Source of the DNA: Seohaeicola saemankumensis
GTDB lineage: Bacteria > Pseudomonadota > Alphaproteobacteria > Rhodobacterales > Rhodobacteraceae
Direction of reading: 5' to 3'
Length of the DNA: 64,000 nt
Assembly (NCBI RefSeq): GCF_020171285.1
Contig: NZ_JAIUZI010000009.1
Location: 186,001 to 250,000 of the forward strand
Part shown: in pieces, positions 9,264 to 17,902 of the stretch
Layout: each line of letters starts with the position of its first letter
Numbering within the stretch: position 1 is the stretch's first letter
The notes under the pieces: generated by a model
Databases searched by the model: none
Seen by the model: the letters and a program-made list of their open reading frames with translations, nothing else
Told to the model about the DNA's origin: nothing
Translations under genes and position numbers: made by a program

Positions 9264-11462
9264 TCAGGCGGCCGCGGCTTCGGGGGCGAAGCGGCCGTAG
9301 AAGGTCTGGCCCTTGTCCGCCATCTCCCGCAGCAAAGCGGGGCAGGCGAAGCGCTCACCGTATTTGGCGGCCAGCTGGTCGCAGCGTTCGGCGGCATAGG
9401 CTGCGCCGATGATGTCGAGCCAGCTGAACGGGCCGCCGGACCAGGGGGCAAAGCCCCAGCCGAGGATCGCGCCGACATCGCCTTCGCGGATGTCTTCCAG
9501 CACGCCTTCTTCCAGCGCGCGCACCGCTTCCAGCACCTGGGCGAACATCAGCCGTTCCTGCACTTCGATCAGGTCGGGCTGGGTTTCGGCCAGCGGGTAC
9601 TTGTCGTGGATGCCCTGCCAGTAGCCCAGCCGCTTGCCCTTGTCGTCGTAGTCGAAATAGCCCGCTTTCGCCTTGCGGCCCAGACGGCCCAGGTCTTCCA
9701 TCCAGAATACCAGGTCATCCGCCGCGGAGGCCGGGTATTCGTTGCCCATTGCCGCCTTGGTGGCGCGGGTGATCTTGGCGGCCAGGTCGATGGAGGTTTC
9801 ATCCCCCAACTGGATCGGACCGACCGGGAAGCCGAGCTGGCGCGCGGCGTTGTCGATCAGCACCGGCGCGATGCCTTCGGTGACCATCCGCGTGGCTTCA
9901 TTGCCGTAGGGGATGATGCAGCGGTTGGCGTAGAAGAACCGTTCGTCGTTGACGACAATCGGGGTCTTCTTGATCTGGCGCACGTAGTCCAGCGCCTTGG
10001 CCACGGCGCGGGGGCCTGTTTCCTTGCCCTTGATGATCTCGACCAGCAGCATCTTTTCAACCGGCGAGAAGAAGTGGATGCCGATGAACTGCTCGGGCCG
10101 CACGCTGGCCTTGGCCAGGCCGGTGATCGGCAGGGTCGAGGTATTGGAGGCAAAGATGCAGTCCTCGGGGATGATCGCCTCGACCTTCTGGGTCATCTCG
10201 GCCTTGACCTTGGGGTCCTCGAACACCGCTTCAATGATCAGGTCGCAGCCCTTGAGCGCGTCGAGATCGGGGGTCGCGTTGATCAGCGACAGCATCGCCT
10301 CTTTCTTCTCGGCCGTCACCTTGCCGCGTTTCATGCCCTTGTCGAGGTAGGTCTCGGTATAGGCCTTGCCCTTGTCGGCGGCGGCCTGGTCGCGGTCGAT
10401 CAGCACCACGTTGATGCCGGCCTGGGCGCTGACCAGCGCGATGCCCGCGCCCATCATGCCCGCGCCCAGCACGCCGACGGTCTTGACCCGCTGGTCGTCG
10501 ATGCCCTTGGGCCGCACGGCGCCTTTTTCCAGCGCTTCCTTGTTCAGGAACAGCGAGCGGATCATCGCGCCCGACGACGGGTTCATCAGCACGTTGGTGA
10601 ACCAGCGCGCCTCGATCTTCAGCGCGGTGTCGAAATCGACCAGCGCGCCTTCGTAGACTGCGCTCAGCAGCGCCTTGGCCGCCGGAAAGGCGCCCTGGGT
10701 CTTGCCGTGGATCATCGCGCTGGCGCCGACAAAGGTCATGAAGCCCGCCGGGTGATAGGGCGCGCCGCCGGGCATCTTGTAGCCCTTGTCATCCCAGGGT
10801 TTGACGATATCGGCGTCCTTGGCGTTCAGCACCCAGTCGCGGGCGGCGGCGACCGGGTCGGCCACGACTTCATCAATCAGGCCGGCGGATTTGGCCTTGG
10901 CCGGTTCCACCATCTTGCCTTCGAGCAGGAAGGGGGCTGCGGCCATCGCGCCCAGCTTGCGGGCGAGGCGGGTGGTGCCGCCGGCGCCGGGGAAGATGCC
11001 GACCATGATTTCCGGCAGGCCAATGCGGGCCTTGGGGTTGTCGGCAACAAAGATGCGGTGGGTGGCCAGCGGCAGTTCCAGGCCGATGCCGGCGGCGGTG
11101 CCGGGCAGGGCGGCGGCGATGGGTTTGCCGCCCTTGTTCTTCTTGTCCATGCCGGCGCGTTCGATTTTGCGCAGCAGCCCGTGCATCTGCATGGTGCCGT
11201 CAAACAGCCCCTTGGCCGGGTTGTCGCCGGCGCTTTCCTTCAGCGTGGCGAGCAGGTTCAGGTCCATGCCGCCGGCAAAGGAGCCGTCCTTGCCCGAGGT
11301 GATCACGATGCCCTTGACGGCCTCGTCGGCCAGCGCGTCGTCGATCAGCGCGTCGAGCTGGGCTAGACCTTCGATGGACATCACGTTCATCGTCTTGCCG
11401 GGCACGTCCCAGGTGATGGTGGCGACGCCGTCGGCGTCCTTGTTCATGGTAAAATCAGTCAT
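9264..11462 (-). CDS. fadB: 3-hydroxyacyl-CoA dehydrogenase / enoyl-CoA hydratase fusion (FadB/FadJ type)
   Basis: 732 residues carrying two consecutive beta-oxidation steps: hydration of trans-2-enoyl-CoA and NAD-dependent oxidation of the 3-hydroxyacyl-CoA. The N-terminal crotonase domain (about 1-190) shows SFAGGMDLNLL and the IGLPEIMVGIFPGAGGT oxyanion/catalytic Glu region. The Rossmann motif VGVLGAGMMGAGIA begins near residue 330, and the dehydrogenase signature with GIHFFSPV (catalytic His) follows. It lies just downstream of the thiolase gene (gap 24 bp), so both probably share a message ending at the terminator at 9211-9240. FadB and FadJ forms cannot be separated here. Confidence 0.94.
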   Translation of the reverse strand: MTDFTMNKDADGVATITWDVPGKTMNVMSIEGLAQLDALIDDALADEAVKGIVITSGKDGSFAGGMDLNLLATLKESAGDNPAKGLFDGTMQMHGLLRKIERAGMDKKNKGGKPIAAALPGTAAGIGLELPLATHRIFVADNPKARIGLPEIMVGIFPGAGGTTRLARKLGAMAAAPFLLEGKMVEPAKAKSAGLIDEVVADPVAAARDWVLNAKDADIVKPWDDKGYKMPGGAPYHPAGFMTFVGASAMIHGKTQGAFPAAKALLSAVYEGALVDFDTALKIEARWFTNVLMNPSSGAMIRSLFLNKEALEKGAVRPKGIDDQRVKTVGVLGAGMMGAGIALVSAQAGINVVLIDRDQAAADKGKAYTETYLDKGMKRGKVTAEKKEAMLSLINATPDLDALKGCDLIIEAVFEDPKVKAEMTQKVEAIIPEDCIFASNTSTLPITGLAKASVRPEQFIGIHFFSPVEKMLLVEIIKGKETGPRAVAKALDYVRQIKKTPIVVNDERFFYANRCIIPYGNEATRMVTEGIAPVLIDNAARQLGFPVGPIQLGDETSIDLAAKITRATKAAMGNEYPASAADDLVFWMEDLGRLGRKAKAGYFDYDDKGKRLGYWQGIHDKYPLAETQPDLIEVQERLMFAQVLEAVRALEEGVLEDIREGDVGAILGWGFAPWSGGPFSWLDIIGAAYAAERCDQLAAKYGERFACPALLREMADKGQTFYGRFAPEAAAA

Positions 11463-11486
11463 GTCTCTTGTCCTGTCGGTGCGAAC

Positions 11487-12698
11487 TCAGACGCGTTCGA
11501 TAATGGTCGCGGCGCCCATACCGGACGCGATGCAGAGCGTGGCCAGGCCGGTTTCCTTGTCCTGACGCTCCAGCTCATCAAGCAGGGTGCCGATGATGAT
11601 CGCGCCGGTGGCGCCCAGCGGGTGACCCATGGCGATGGAGCCGCCGTTGACGTTGACCAGTGCCGGATCGACATCAAAGGCCTGCTGGAAGCGCAGCACC
11701 ACCGAGGCGAAGGCTTCGTTCACCTCGAAGAGGTCGAGGTCGGAGATCTTCATGCCGTTGTCGGCGAGGATCTTTTCGGTCACCGGCACCGGGCCGGTCA
11801 GCATGATGGTGGGATCGGTGCCGATCTTGGCGGTGGCCTTGATCCGCGCGCGCGGCTTCAGCCCGTATTTCTCGCCAAATTCCTTGTTGCCGATCAGAAC
11901 GGCGGCGGCGCCATCGACGATACCCGAGCTGTTGCCGGCATGGTGGATGTGGTTGATCCGTTCAAGATGCGGGTATTTCATCAGCGCGATCTTGTCGAAG
12001 CCCGGCATCTGTTCGCCCATCATCTGGAACGAGGGGTTCAGCGCGCCGAGGCTTTGCATGTCGGTCTGCGGACGCATGTATTCGTCGTGGTCGAGGATCG
12101 GCAGGCCGTTCTGGTCGGTGACGGTGATCACCGATTTGGCAAAGCGGTTGTCGTCCCAGGCCGCCTTGGCGCGGCGCTGCGATTCCACCGCCAGCGCGTC
12201 GGCCTGGTCGCGGGTAAATCCGTATTCGGTGGCGATGATGTCGGCCGAGATGCCCTGCGGCACGAAATAGCTGTCCATCGCCAGGCTGGGGTCAACGGCG
12301 ATGGCGGCGCCGTCGCTGCCCATGGCCACGCGGCCCATCATTTCCACGCCACCGGCGATATAGGCCTCGCCGGCGCCGCCGCGCACCTGGTTGGCGGCCA
12401 GGTTCACCGCTTCCATGCCGGAGGCGCAGAACCGGTTGATCGCCAGGCCGGGGATCGATTCATCGAGGTCCGAGGCCAGCACGGCCGAACGCGCCAAACA
12501 GCCGCCCTGTTCCATCACCTGGGTGACGTTGCCCCAGATCACGTCTTCGACGGCATGACCTTCGAGGTTGTTGCGCGATTTCACCGCGTTCAGGGTCTGG
12601 GCCGAGAGCCGCAGCGAGGTCACCTCGTGCAGCGCGCCGTCCTTGCGGCCCTTGCCGCGCGGGGTGCGCACGGCGTCATAGATATAGGCTTCGGTCAT
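11487..12698 (-). CDS. Acetyl-CoA C-acyltransferase (thiolase)
   Basis: 403-residue thiolase performing the last beta-oxidation step, cleaving 3-ketoacyl-CoA with CoA. The acyl-accepting Cys is C91 in INRFCASGME; the C-terminal NVNGGSIAMGHPLGATGA carries the catalytic His and TLCIASGMGA the second Cys. The ATG at 12698 is chosen because GAGGAG lies just upstream; a longer frame to 12713 would overlap the GST stop. It is followed by the FadB/J-type gene and preceded by the GST gene 11 bp upstream. FadA-like rather than biosynthetic PhbA is inferred from context. Confidence 0.93.
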   Translation of the reverse strand: MTEAYIYDAVRTPRGKGRKDGALHEVTSLRLSAQTLNAVKSRNNLEGHAVEDVIWGNVTQVMEQGGCLARSAVLASDLDESIPGLAINRFCASGMEAVNLAANQVRGGAGEAYIAGGVEMMGRVAMGSDGAAIAVDPSLAMDSYFVPQGISADIIATEYGFTRDQADALAVESQRRAKAAWDDNRFAKSVITVTDQNGLPILDHDEYMRPQTDMQSLGALNPSFQMMGEQMPGFDKIALMKYPHLERINHIHHAGNSSGIVDGAAAVLIGNKEFGEKYGLKPRARIKATAKIGTDPTIMLTGPVPVTEKILADNGMKISDLDLFEVNEAFASVVLRFQQAFDVDPALVNVNGGSIAMGHPLGATGAIIIGTLLDELERQDKETGLATLCIASGMGAATIIERV

Positions 12699-12709
12699 GG
12701 GTAGTCTCC

Positions 12710-13348
12710 TCAAGCGCGATCCGACGGTTTGCCGGGCATCAGGTCATAGGGGTGTTTCCAGCCGGGCTGTTCGCTGAGGCGGGTCAGCCAGGCGTCGATG
12801 TTGGGCCATTCGGCGCGGTCAAAGCCGAAGGGTTCGGGATAGTAGAGGTAGCCGCAGCAGCTGAGATCGGCGTTGGTCACGCCATCGCCGACAATCCAGT
12901 CGCGGCCCTGCAGATGGGCGTCGAGCACGCCATAGGCGGCCTTGAGCCGGCCTAAATTGAAGCCGATCACATCGGCCGGGCGTTTGTCCTCGGGCAGGAA
13001 GTTCATCAGGAAGCGGGTCATGCCGGCCATCGAGCTGAGCTTGTGATTATCCCAGAGCACCCAGCGCAGGATGTCATAGTTCTCTTCGCGCGTGGCGCCG
13101 CCGAACTTGCCGGACTTCTCGGTCACATAGGCCTGGATGCAGCCCGACTGGCTGAGGGTGAAATCACCATCGACCAGCACTGGCGCCTCGCCCATTTCGT
13201 TCACTTCGGCGCGATATTCGGGCGTGCGGGTGGCGCCGTTGAAGAAATCGACAAAGACCGGCTCCCAGTCGAGGCCGCTGAGCTGCAGCGCCAGCGCTGC
13301 CTTGTAGGAATTTCCGCTTTCTCCGAAGCAGTGCAGTTTGATCGTCAT
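12710..13348 (-). CDS. Glutathione S-transferase family protein
   Basis: 212 residues starting MTIKLHCFGESGNSYKAALAL, a thioredoxin-like GST N-terminal domain with the usual SGxSYK region and EAPVLVDGDFTLSQSGCI, where Ser follows the cis-Pro segment. The helical C-terminal domain follows from about residue 85. The start at 13348 has AGGGAGG upstream. It lies 11 bp before the thiolase and is probably cotranscribed with it; a detoxification or maleylpyruvate-isomerase-like role cannot be told apart. Confidence 0.88.
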   Translation of the reverse strand: MTIKLHCFGESGNSYKAALALQLSGLDWEPVFVDFFNGATRTPEYRAEVNEMGEAPVLVDGDFTLSQSGCIQAYVTEKSGKFGGATREENYDILRWVLWDNHKLSSMAGMTRFLMNFLPEDKRPADVIGFNLGRLKAAYGVLDAHLQGRDWIVGDGVTNADLSCCGYLYYPEPFGFDRAEWPNIDAWLTRLSEQPGWKHPYDLMPGKPSDRA

Positions 13349-13405
13349 GGGTGCCTCCCTGTGGCTGTTGTCGGAGCGGGGGGTTACACCCCCCCGCACC
13401 CCCGT

Positions 13406-13428
13406 GGAGTATTTGGAAAGAGATGAAA
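13406..13428 (+). repeat. Extragenic repeat core (copy b)
   Basis: An exact match to the consensus: GGAGTATTTGG followed by AAAGAGATGAAA, preceded by a C-rich run. It forms an inverted pair with copy c. Confidence 0.85.
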
Positions 13429-13594
13429 CAGCGGTCACGGCCCGGAGGGAATGCTGGGTCAGAGCCGGTGCTGTCCTGGCGGGGGCGGCGATAGAACGGG
13501 GGGCTTGTCCGGCGAAGGTCGCCGCCTTTTGTCGTTCTGCCGCCTGTTCCGTTTGGACATACCCCTGTTGCCAGTGTGCGTACCGGATCGTCCC

Positions 13595-13617
13595 TTTCAT
13601 CTCTTTCCAAATACTCC
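13595..13617 (-). repeat. Extragenic repeat core (copy c)
   Basis: An exact consensus copy on the minus strand, preceded there by CCTCCGGCGG. Read through, it encodes SIWKEMK and falsely extends the GST reading frame. Confidence 0.85.
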
Positions 13618-13683
13618 CGCCGGAGGCGTCCAAGGGTCGCGGCACCGACGGGGGGTGGATTGTCACCGCTTGATCTCCCATGT

Positions 13684-13896
13684 TCAGCGTTTTCGGTCTT
13701 CCAGTTCGGAGTTGAATAGCCTCAGGCGGTGGGTGAGGTTTTCTGTATCCGTGACGCTTTCGAAGTTCTCGAAAAGAAATGACAGCGCTTCTCCTTCATC
13801 CAGCCCGGCGTCATGAGAAAAGCGTTTCAGGCGGCGATAGCCGTCTTCGGTCATGGCGACGGGGAAACGGCGGGTCAGGCGGAAGCGTTTGGGCAT
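13684..13896 (-). CDS. Small basic protein, possibly ribbon-helix-helix
   Basis: 70 residues, strongly basic N terminus (MPKRFRLTRRFPVAMTEDGYRRLKRF), then helices with GLDEGEALSFLFENF. The strand-helix-helix outline recalls ribbon-helix-helix DNA-binding proteins, but no diagnostic residue proves it. It lies 51 bp downstream of the acyl-CoA dehydrogenase on the same strand and so probably shares its transcript. Function unknown. Confidence 0.65.
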   Translation of the reverse strand: MPKRFRLTRRFPVAMTEDGYRRLKRFSHDAGLDEGEALSFLFENFESVTDTENLTHRLRLFNSELEDRKR

Positions 13897-13947
13897 TGTC
13901 TCTCCTCGGGTGTGGAGCCGGGCGGGGTGTCCCCGCCCGGGGCCGGG

Positions 13948-15729
13948 TCAGAAATTCGCGGCGTCCAGTCCCATTACCGTGTCGGAGCCGCTCTGGATGC
14001 GCGCCAGGTGGGTCGCCGTGATCGGCAGGCGTCGGGCCATGTAGTAGCGGCCCGTCATCAGCTTTGTCTCATAGAACGCGACGTCAGAGGTGCCGGTGTC
14101 CAGCGCGGCCTGCGCGGCCCTGGCCATCTGAGCCCACATCAGGCCGAGGCAAACGTGGCCAAACAGGTGCATGAAATCGTTCGAGCCCGACAAGGCATCG
14201 TTCGGGTTCTTCATGCCGCTTTGCATGAAGTACATGCCGGCCGCCTGCAGGTCTTTCGACGCGGCTTTGAGGGGGGCCAGGAAATCGCGATCGAAGGCCT
14301 CGTTCTGGCCGGCGTTCTCCTTGGCGAAGGATTTGACCAGTTCGAAGAAGGCCATCACGTGCTTTCCGCCGTCCTGCGCCAGCTTGCGACCGACCAGGTC
14401 CAGCGCCTGAACACCGTTGGCGCCTTCGTAGATCATGGCGATGCGGGCGTCGCGGGTGAACTGGCTCATACCGTGTTCTTCGATGTAGCCGTGGCCGCCG
14501 TAGACCTGCTGCGCCTTGACGGTCATGTCATAGCCTTCGTCGGTCAGGAAACCCTTGATAACCGGGGTCAGCAGGCTGACCAGTCCGTCGGCATCCTTGT
14601 CGCCCTTGCGGTGGGCGGCGTCGATCATGGTCGCGCCCCAGAGGATGAAGGCGCGGGCCCCTTCGATAAAGCTTTTCTGATCCATCAGCGAGCGGCGGAT
14701 GTCGGGGTGCACGATCAGCGGGTCGGCGGGGCCGTCGGGGTTCTTGGCACCGGTCACATCGCGGCCCTGAAGACGGTCTTTTGCGTAGGCCACGGCGTTT
14801 TCATAGGCGGCCGCTGCCTGGCTGAGGCCCTGCATGCCGACGCCGAGGCGGGCTTCGTTCATCATGGTGAACATGGCGCGCATGCCCTTGTGCTCTTCGC
14901 CCAGCAGGTAGCCTTCGGCCTCGTCATAGTTCAGAACGCAGGTCGAGTTGCCGTGGATGCCCATTTTCTTTTCGATGTTGCCGACCGAAACGCCATTGCG
15001 GGCGCCGATATTGCCGTCTTCATCGACCTTGAACTTCGGCACGATGAAGAGCGACACGCCCTTGATGCCTTCGGGGCCGCCGGGGATCTTGGCCAGGACC
15101 AGGTGCACGATGTTGTCGGCCATGTCGTGATCGCCCGCCGAGATAAAGATCTTCTGGCCGGAAATCTTGTAGGTGCCGTCGCCCTGCGGTTCCGCCTTGG
15201 TGCGCATCAGGCCCAGGTCAGTGCCGCAGTGCGGTTCGGTCAGGTTCATGGTGCCGGTCCATTCGCAGCTGACCATTTTGGGCAACCACTTGGCCTTTTG
15301 CTCGTCGGTGCCGTGCGCCAGGATCGCCGAGGCGGCGCCGTGGGTCAGGCCCTGGTACATGGTGAACGCCTGGTTTGCGCCCGAGAACATCTCTCCCACG
15401 GCCGAACCGATCACGGCGGGCATGTTCTGGCCACCGAATTCCTCGGGCATGTCCAGACCGGTCCAGTGGCCGTCCTTGACCTGTTCGAAGGCGGCCTTGA
15501 ATCCGGTCGGCGTGTAGACGACACCGTTTTCCAGACGGCAGCCTTCGGTATCGCCGACCACATTCAGCGGCGCCAGGACTTCAGAGCTGATCTTGCCGGC
15601 TTCTTTAAGGATGGCGGCGGTGAAATCGGCCTCGAGATCTTCGTATCCGGGGATATCGGAGCCCGAGATGTTCAGCACGTCGTGCAGCACGAACTGCAGG
15701 TCTTTGATGGGGGCGGTATAGGTCGGCAT
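13948..15729 (-). CDS. Acyl-CoA dehydrogenase, DmdC-like family
   Basis: 593 residues, the longer acyl-CoA dehydrogenase type with a C-terminal extension. FAD-dependent alpha,beta-dehydrogenation of acyl-CoA. Visible: [18 protein letters not shown] (FAD/substrate signature), [11 protein letters not shown], and [40 protein letters not shown], which holds the catalytic-base region. The sequence resembles roseobacter DmdC enzymes for 3-methylthiopropanoyl-CoA, but neighbours point to general fatty-acid oxidation, so the substrate is open. A MerR gene lies 53 bp upstream. Confidence 0.92.
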   Translation of the reverse strand: MPTYTAPIKDLQFVLHDVLNISGSDIPGYEDLEADFTAAILKEAGKISSEVLAPLNVVGDTEGCRLENGVVYTPTGFKAAFEQVKDGHWTGLDMPEEFGGQNMPAVIGSAVGEMFSGANQAFTMYQGLTHGAASAILAHGTDEQKAKWLPKMVSCEWTGTMNLTEPHCGTDLGLMRTKAEPQGDGTYKISGQKIFISAGDHDMADNIVHLVLAKIPGGPEGIKGVSLFIVPKFKVDEDGNIGARNGVSVGNIEKKMGIHGNSTCVLNYDEAEGYLLGEEHKGMRAMFTMMNEARLGVGMQGLSQAAAAYENAVAYAKDRLQGRDVTGAKNPDGPADPLIVHPDIRRSLMDQKSFIEGARAFILWGATMIDAAHRKGDKDADGLVSLLTPVIKGFLTDEGYDMTVKAQQVYGGHGYIEEHGMSQFTRDARIAMIYEGANGVQALDLVGRKLAQDGGKHVMAFFELVKSFAKENAGQNEAFDRDFLAPLKAASKDLQAAGMYFMQSGMKNPNDALSGSNDFMHLFGHVCLGLMWAQMARAAQAALDTGTSDVAFYETKLMTGRYYMARRLPITATHLARIQSGSDTVMGLDAANF

Positions 15730-15782
15730 GTTGGTGTCCCTGACTTACGGTAATGATATTGGTTCGGGTGCGGCCCGTTGGT

Positions 15783-16181
15783 TTACTCGGCCGCTTTTTT
15801 GTCGGTCATCGAGGCGATTACGCGTTCGCCCCATTTCAGCTGTTCCTTGAGGTCGGCAATGGCCTCGTCCAGCTCTTCGCGTTGCTGTTCCATCTCGGAC
15901 AGGCGTTCGCGGGCAATGTCATACGTGCGCGCCAGCTGCGTGTGCTGCTGATCGCCCATGTGGTACAGATCCAGCAACTGGCGGATCTGTTCGAGGCTGA
16001 AGCCAAAGCGCTTGCCGCGCAGGATCAGTTTCAGCCGGGCCCGGTCGCGCCGCGTGAAAAGGCGTTTCTGGCCTTCGCGGGTCGGAAACAGCAATTCCTT
16101 GGATTCGTAGAACCGCAAAGTGCGGGGTGTCACGTCGTAGGCGTCGCACATTTCACGGATGGTCATCATGTCTTCGGTCAT
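15783..16181 (-). CDS. MerR-family transcriptional regulator (first of two paralogues)
   Basis: 132 residues: an N-terminal winged helix with the MerR hallmark VTPRTLRFYESKELLFP, then a long helix (about 80-125) for dimerisation. There are no Cys residues in a metal-binding loop, so it is not a metal sensor; short MerR proteins beside acyl-CoA genes, such as LiuR, sense acyl-CoA metabolism. It stands 53 bp before the acyl-CoA dehydrogenase and likely controls it. Palindromes with ACGT half-sites at 16252-16315 lie upstream. Confidence 0.9.
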   Translation of the reverse strand: MTEDMMTIREMCDAYDVTPRTLRFYESKELLFPTREGQKRLFTRRDRARLKLILRGKRFGFSLEQIRQLLDLYHMGDQQHTQLARTYDIARERLSEMEQQREELDEAIADLKEQLKWGERVIASMTDKKAAE

Positions 16182-16196
16182 AACATCTCACTCTTC

Positions 16197-16222
16197 TCAC
16201 CTGAGCTCTGACGTTCAGGTGA
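16197..16222. promoter_or_regulatory. 8-bp inverted repeat upstream of MerR gene
   Basis: TCACCTGA (16197-16204) and TCAGGTGA (16215-16222) with a 10-base spacer containing GACGT. It is 16 bp upstream of the MerR start, in 5'-UTR or operator position. Confidence 0.5.
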
Positions 16223-16251
16223 TGTGCCGTTTCCGGGTTTACAACATCTGC

Positions 16252-16266
16252 TTGACGTTTACGTAA
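16252..16266. promoter_or_regulatory. ACGT palindrome, candidate MerR operator
   Basis: TTGACGTTTACGTAA, near-symmetric about its centre, 70 bp upstream of the MerR start. It resembles the ACGT-containing palindromes reported for LiuR-type MerR regulators. Confidence 0.55.
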
Positions 16267-16290
16267 TGTCGACGTTGCGTCACGATTTGC

Positions 16291-16315
16291 TTGACGTAAG
16301 ATCACACCACGTCAA
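16291..16315. promoter_or_regulatory. TTGACGT-N11-ACGTCAA inverted repeat
   Basis: Exact 7-bp arms (16291-16297 and 16309-16315). CTTGACGT occurs three times within 66 bp here, counting the inverted copy, which suggests a multi-site MerR operator. Confidence 0.5.
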
Positions 16316-16468
16316 GTCGGAAATGCGGAGGCGCGCCGAGGGAAAATGGCCGTTGGACGGCGCAAGTGGACCGGTGGCTGCGAAGCGCATGGTTCGTCCA
16401 CGCGACCGGTCGTCGGCGTGGGAAAACGGGGAGAGGACCCCCGGCGGCGTCGTTGACCACAGGCGGGG

Positions 16469-16837
16469 TCAGCCCAGATTCTTAAGAGTTTCTTCGCGCA
16501 TTTGCTCGAGCTCGGAAATGGCATCGTCGAGCAGCTGCCGCTGCTGCGCCAGATCGGCAAGCTGGTTTTCGGCGTTGCGGGCAAAGGCTTCCATCTGTGC
16601 GCGGGTGCCTTCCTTTTCGTAGATCAGCAACCACTGACGAATGTCTTCCAGCGAGAAGCCCCAGCGGCGGCCACGCATGATCAATTTCATCCGGGCCCGT
16701 TCGCGGGCGCCGTAGTACCGCGACCGGCCTTCCCGCTCGGGCTGCAGCAGTTCAATGTACTCATAGTATCGGAGGGTGCGCGGCGTCACGTCGAATTCGG
16801 CGCACATCTCCTTGAATGACAGTCGCTTGTCAGACAT
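16469..16837 (-). CDS. MerR-family transcriptional regulator (second paralogue)
   Basis: 122 residues, strongly similar to the regulator at 15783-16181: VTPRTLRYYEYIELLQPERE, RARMKLIMRGRRWGFSLEDIRQWL, then a helical tail. No metal-binding Cys. GGGAG precedes the ATG at 16837. The 287-bp gap to the first MerR gene contains the ACGT palindromes, so the pair may cross-regulate. It probably arose by tandem duplication followed by divergence. Confidence 0.9.
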   Translation of the reverse strand: MSDKRLSFKEMCAEFDVTPRTLRYYEYIELLQPEREGRSRYYGARERARMKLIMRGRRWGFSLEDIRQWLLIYEKEGTRAQMEAFARNAENQLADLAQQRQLLDDAISELEQMREETLKNLG

Positions 16838-16961
16838 TCGTGTATTCTCCCTGGTTCCGACACGTTATGCGGATGCAGCATCAAGCGCAACCGGCGGGCT
16901 TGCCCTTTGCCGAAAGCCGGGATCATAAATGGACACCCCAAACGTCAGGAGCGTCAGGCAC

Positions 16962-17381
16962 ATGGTCGACAAGACAAAAATCGCGCGGCAATTCATCGAG
17001 GCGATCCCCCATGCGAGGGCGCTGGGTATGGAATTGACCGAGATTGGCGAAGGTCGCGCGGTGATCCGCATGCCTTATGACGAAAAGCTGGTTGGCGATC
17101 CAAAGACGGGGGTGATTCACGGTGGCGCCGTGTCGGCATTGATGGACACCTGCTGCGGTGCAGCGGTGATGAGCCACCCGTCGGCACCGGGTGGCACCGC
17201 CACCATCGATTTGCGAATCGATTACATGCGCGCCGCCACGCCGGGGCAGACAATCACCACGACGGCGACCTGCTATCACATAACCCGAACCGTCGCCTTT
17301 GCCCGCGCGACGGCGGTGGACGATGACACCGACCGCCCCGTGGCGACTGCCGCCGGCGCCTTCACGGTGGAGGCAGGCTGA
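16962..17381 (+). CDS. PaaI-family hotdog thioesterase
   Basis: 139 residues. The hotdog signature GVIHGGAVSALMDTCCGAAV contains the HGG and catalytic acid (Asp) positions; LRIDYMRAATPGQTI is the typical second motif. It hydrolyses acyl- or aryl-CoA thioesters. The ATG at 16962 is preferred because AGGAG lies 10 nt upstream; the ATG at 16929 has no ribosome site. Its stop overlaps the next gene, another PaaI homologue. Confidence 0.9.
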   Translation: MVDKTKIARQFIEAIPHARALGMELTEIGEGRAVIRMPYDEKLVGDPKTGVIHGGAVSALMDTCCGAAVMSHPSAPGGTATIDLRIDYMRAATPGQTITTTATCYHITRTVAFARATAVDDDTDRPVATAAGAFTVEAG

Positions 17382-17902
17382 TGGCTTGGACCACTCCCGA
17401 ACCCGTGCAGGTGGTGAAACAGCGGCGCGATGCGGCGCTCAAGGCGCTGACCGAAGGTGTGCCGTACATCCGGTTTCTGGACATCAGTTTCGATCGGCGC
17501 GGAGACGAGCTGACCGGGGTGCTGAACTTTGATGACAAGCTGATTGGCAACCCGTTCCTGCCCGCGATCCACGGCGGCGTGACGGCCGCGTTTCTCGAGG
17601 TCACGGCGATCATCACGCTGGGCTGGCTGAACCTGTTTCCGGATATCGAATCCGGTGTCATTGACGCCCAGCAGATGGCCGACGGAGATTTGCCGCGGCT
17701 ACCCAAAACTATTGATTTTACAGTGGATTACCTGCGCTCGGGCCTGCCGCGTGATGCCTATGCACGGGCGCGGGTCAACCGGTCGGGGCGGCGCTATGCC
17801 TCTGTCCATGTCGAAGCCTGGCAGGATCATCACGACAAGCTCTACGCGCAAGCCAGCGGCCATTTTCTGATGCCGCCGCCGGCAGACAAGCCGCGTGGTT
17901 GA
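17381..17902 (+). CDS. PaaI-family hotdog thioesterase (second)
   Basis: 173 residues; the hotdog helix reads PAIHGGVTAAFLEVTAII, with Glu in place of the Asp seen in its neighbour, as in many family members. TIDFTVDYLRSGLPRDAYARA is the second strand pair. The ATG overlaps the previous stop by one base and the MATE gene begins at 17895 inside its 3' end, so the three form one translationally coupled unit. The substrate is unknown; two different hotdog proteins side by side may form a heteromer. Confidence 0.88.
   Translation: MAWTTPEPVQVVKQRRDAALKALTEGVPYIRFLDISFDRRGDELTGVLNFDDKLIGNPFLPAIHGGVTAAFLEVTAIITLGWLNLFPDIESGVIDAQQMADGDLPRLPKTIDFTVDYLRSGLPRDAYARARVNRSGRRYASVHVEAWQDHHDKLYAQASGHFLMPPPADKPRG

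Larger units (their letters stand above)
13349..13683. other. 335-bp gene-free gap holding an inverted pair of extragenic repeats
   Basis: Between the GST start and the small gene at 13684. It contains two opposed copies of the extragenic repeat (13406-13428 plus, 13595-13617 minus) separated by 166 bp with no convincing gene. The two copies could pair as the ends of a large stem. Confidence 0.7.

Noticed and set aside
9255..11366. 703-codon plus-strand frame opposite the FadB/J gene
   Set aside because: His/Gly/Arg-rich and without any motif; the minus-strand protein has clear catalytic signatures.
13349..13681. N-terminal extension of the GST reading frame including SIWKEMK
   Set aside because: The extension is a translation of the extragenic repeat and lacks a ribosome site; MTIKLHCF at 13348 has AGGGAGG.
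13813..15753. 646-codon plus-strand frame opposite the acyl-CoA dehydrogenase
   Set aside because: Antisense shadow of a well-supported gene.
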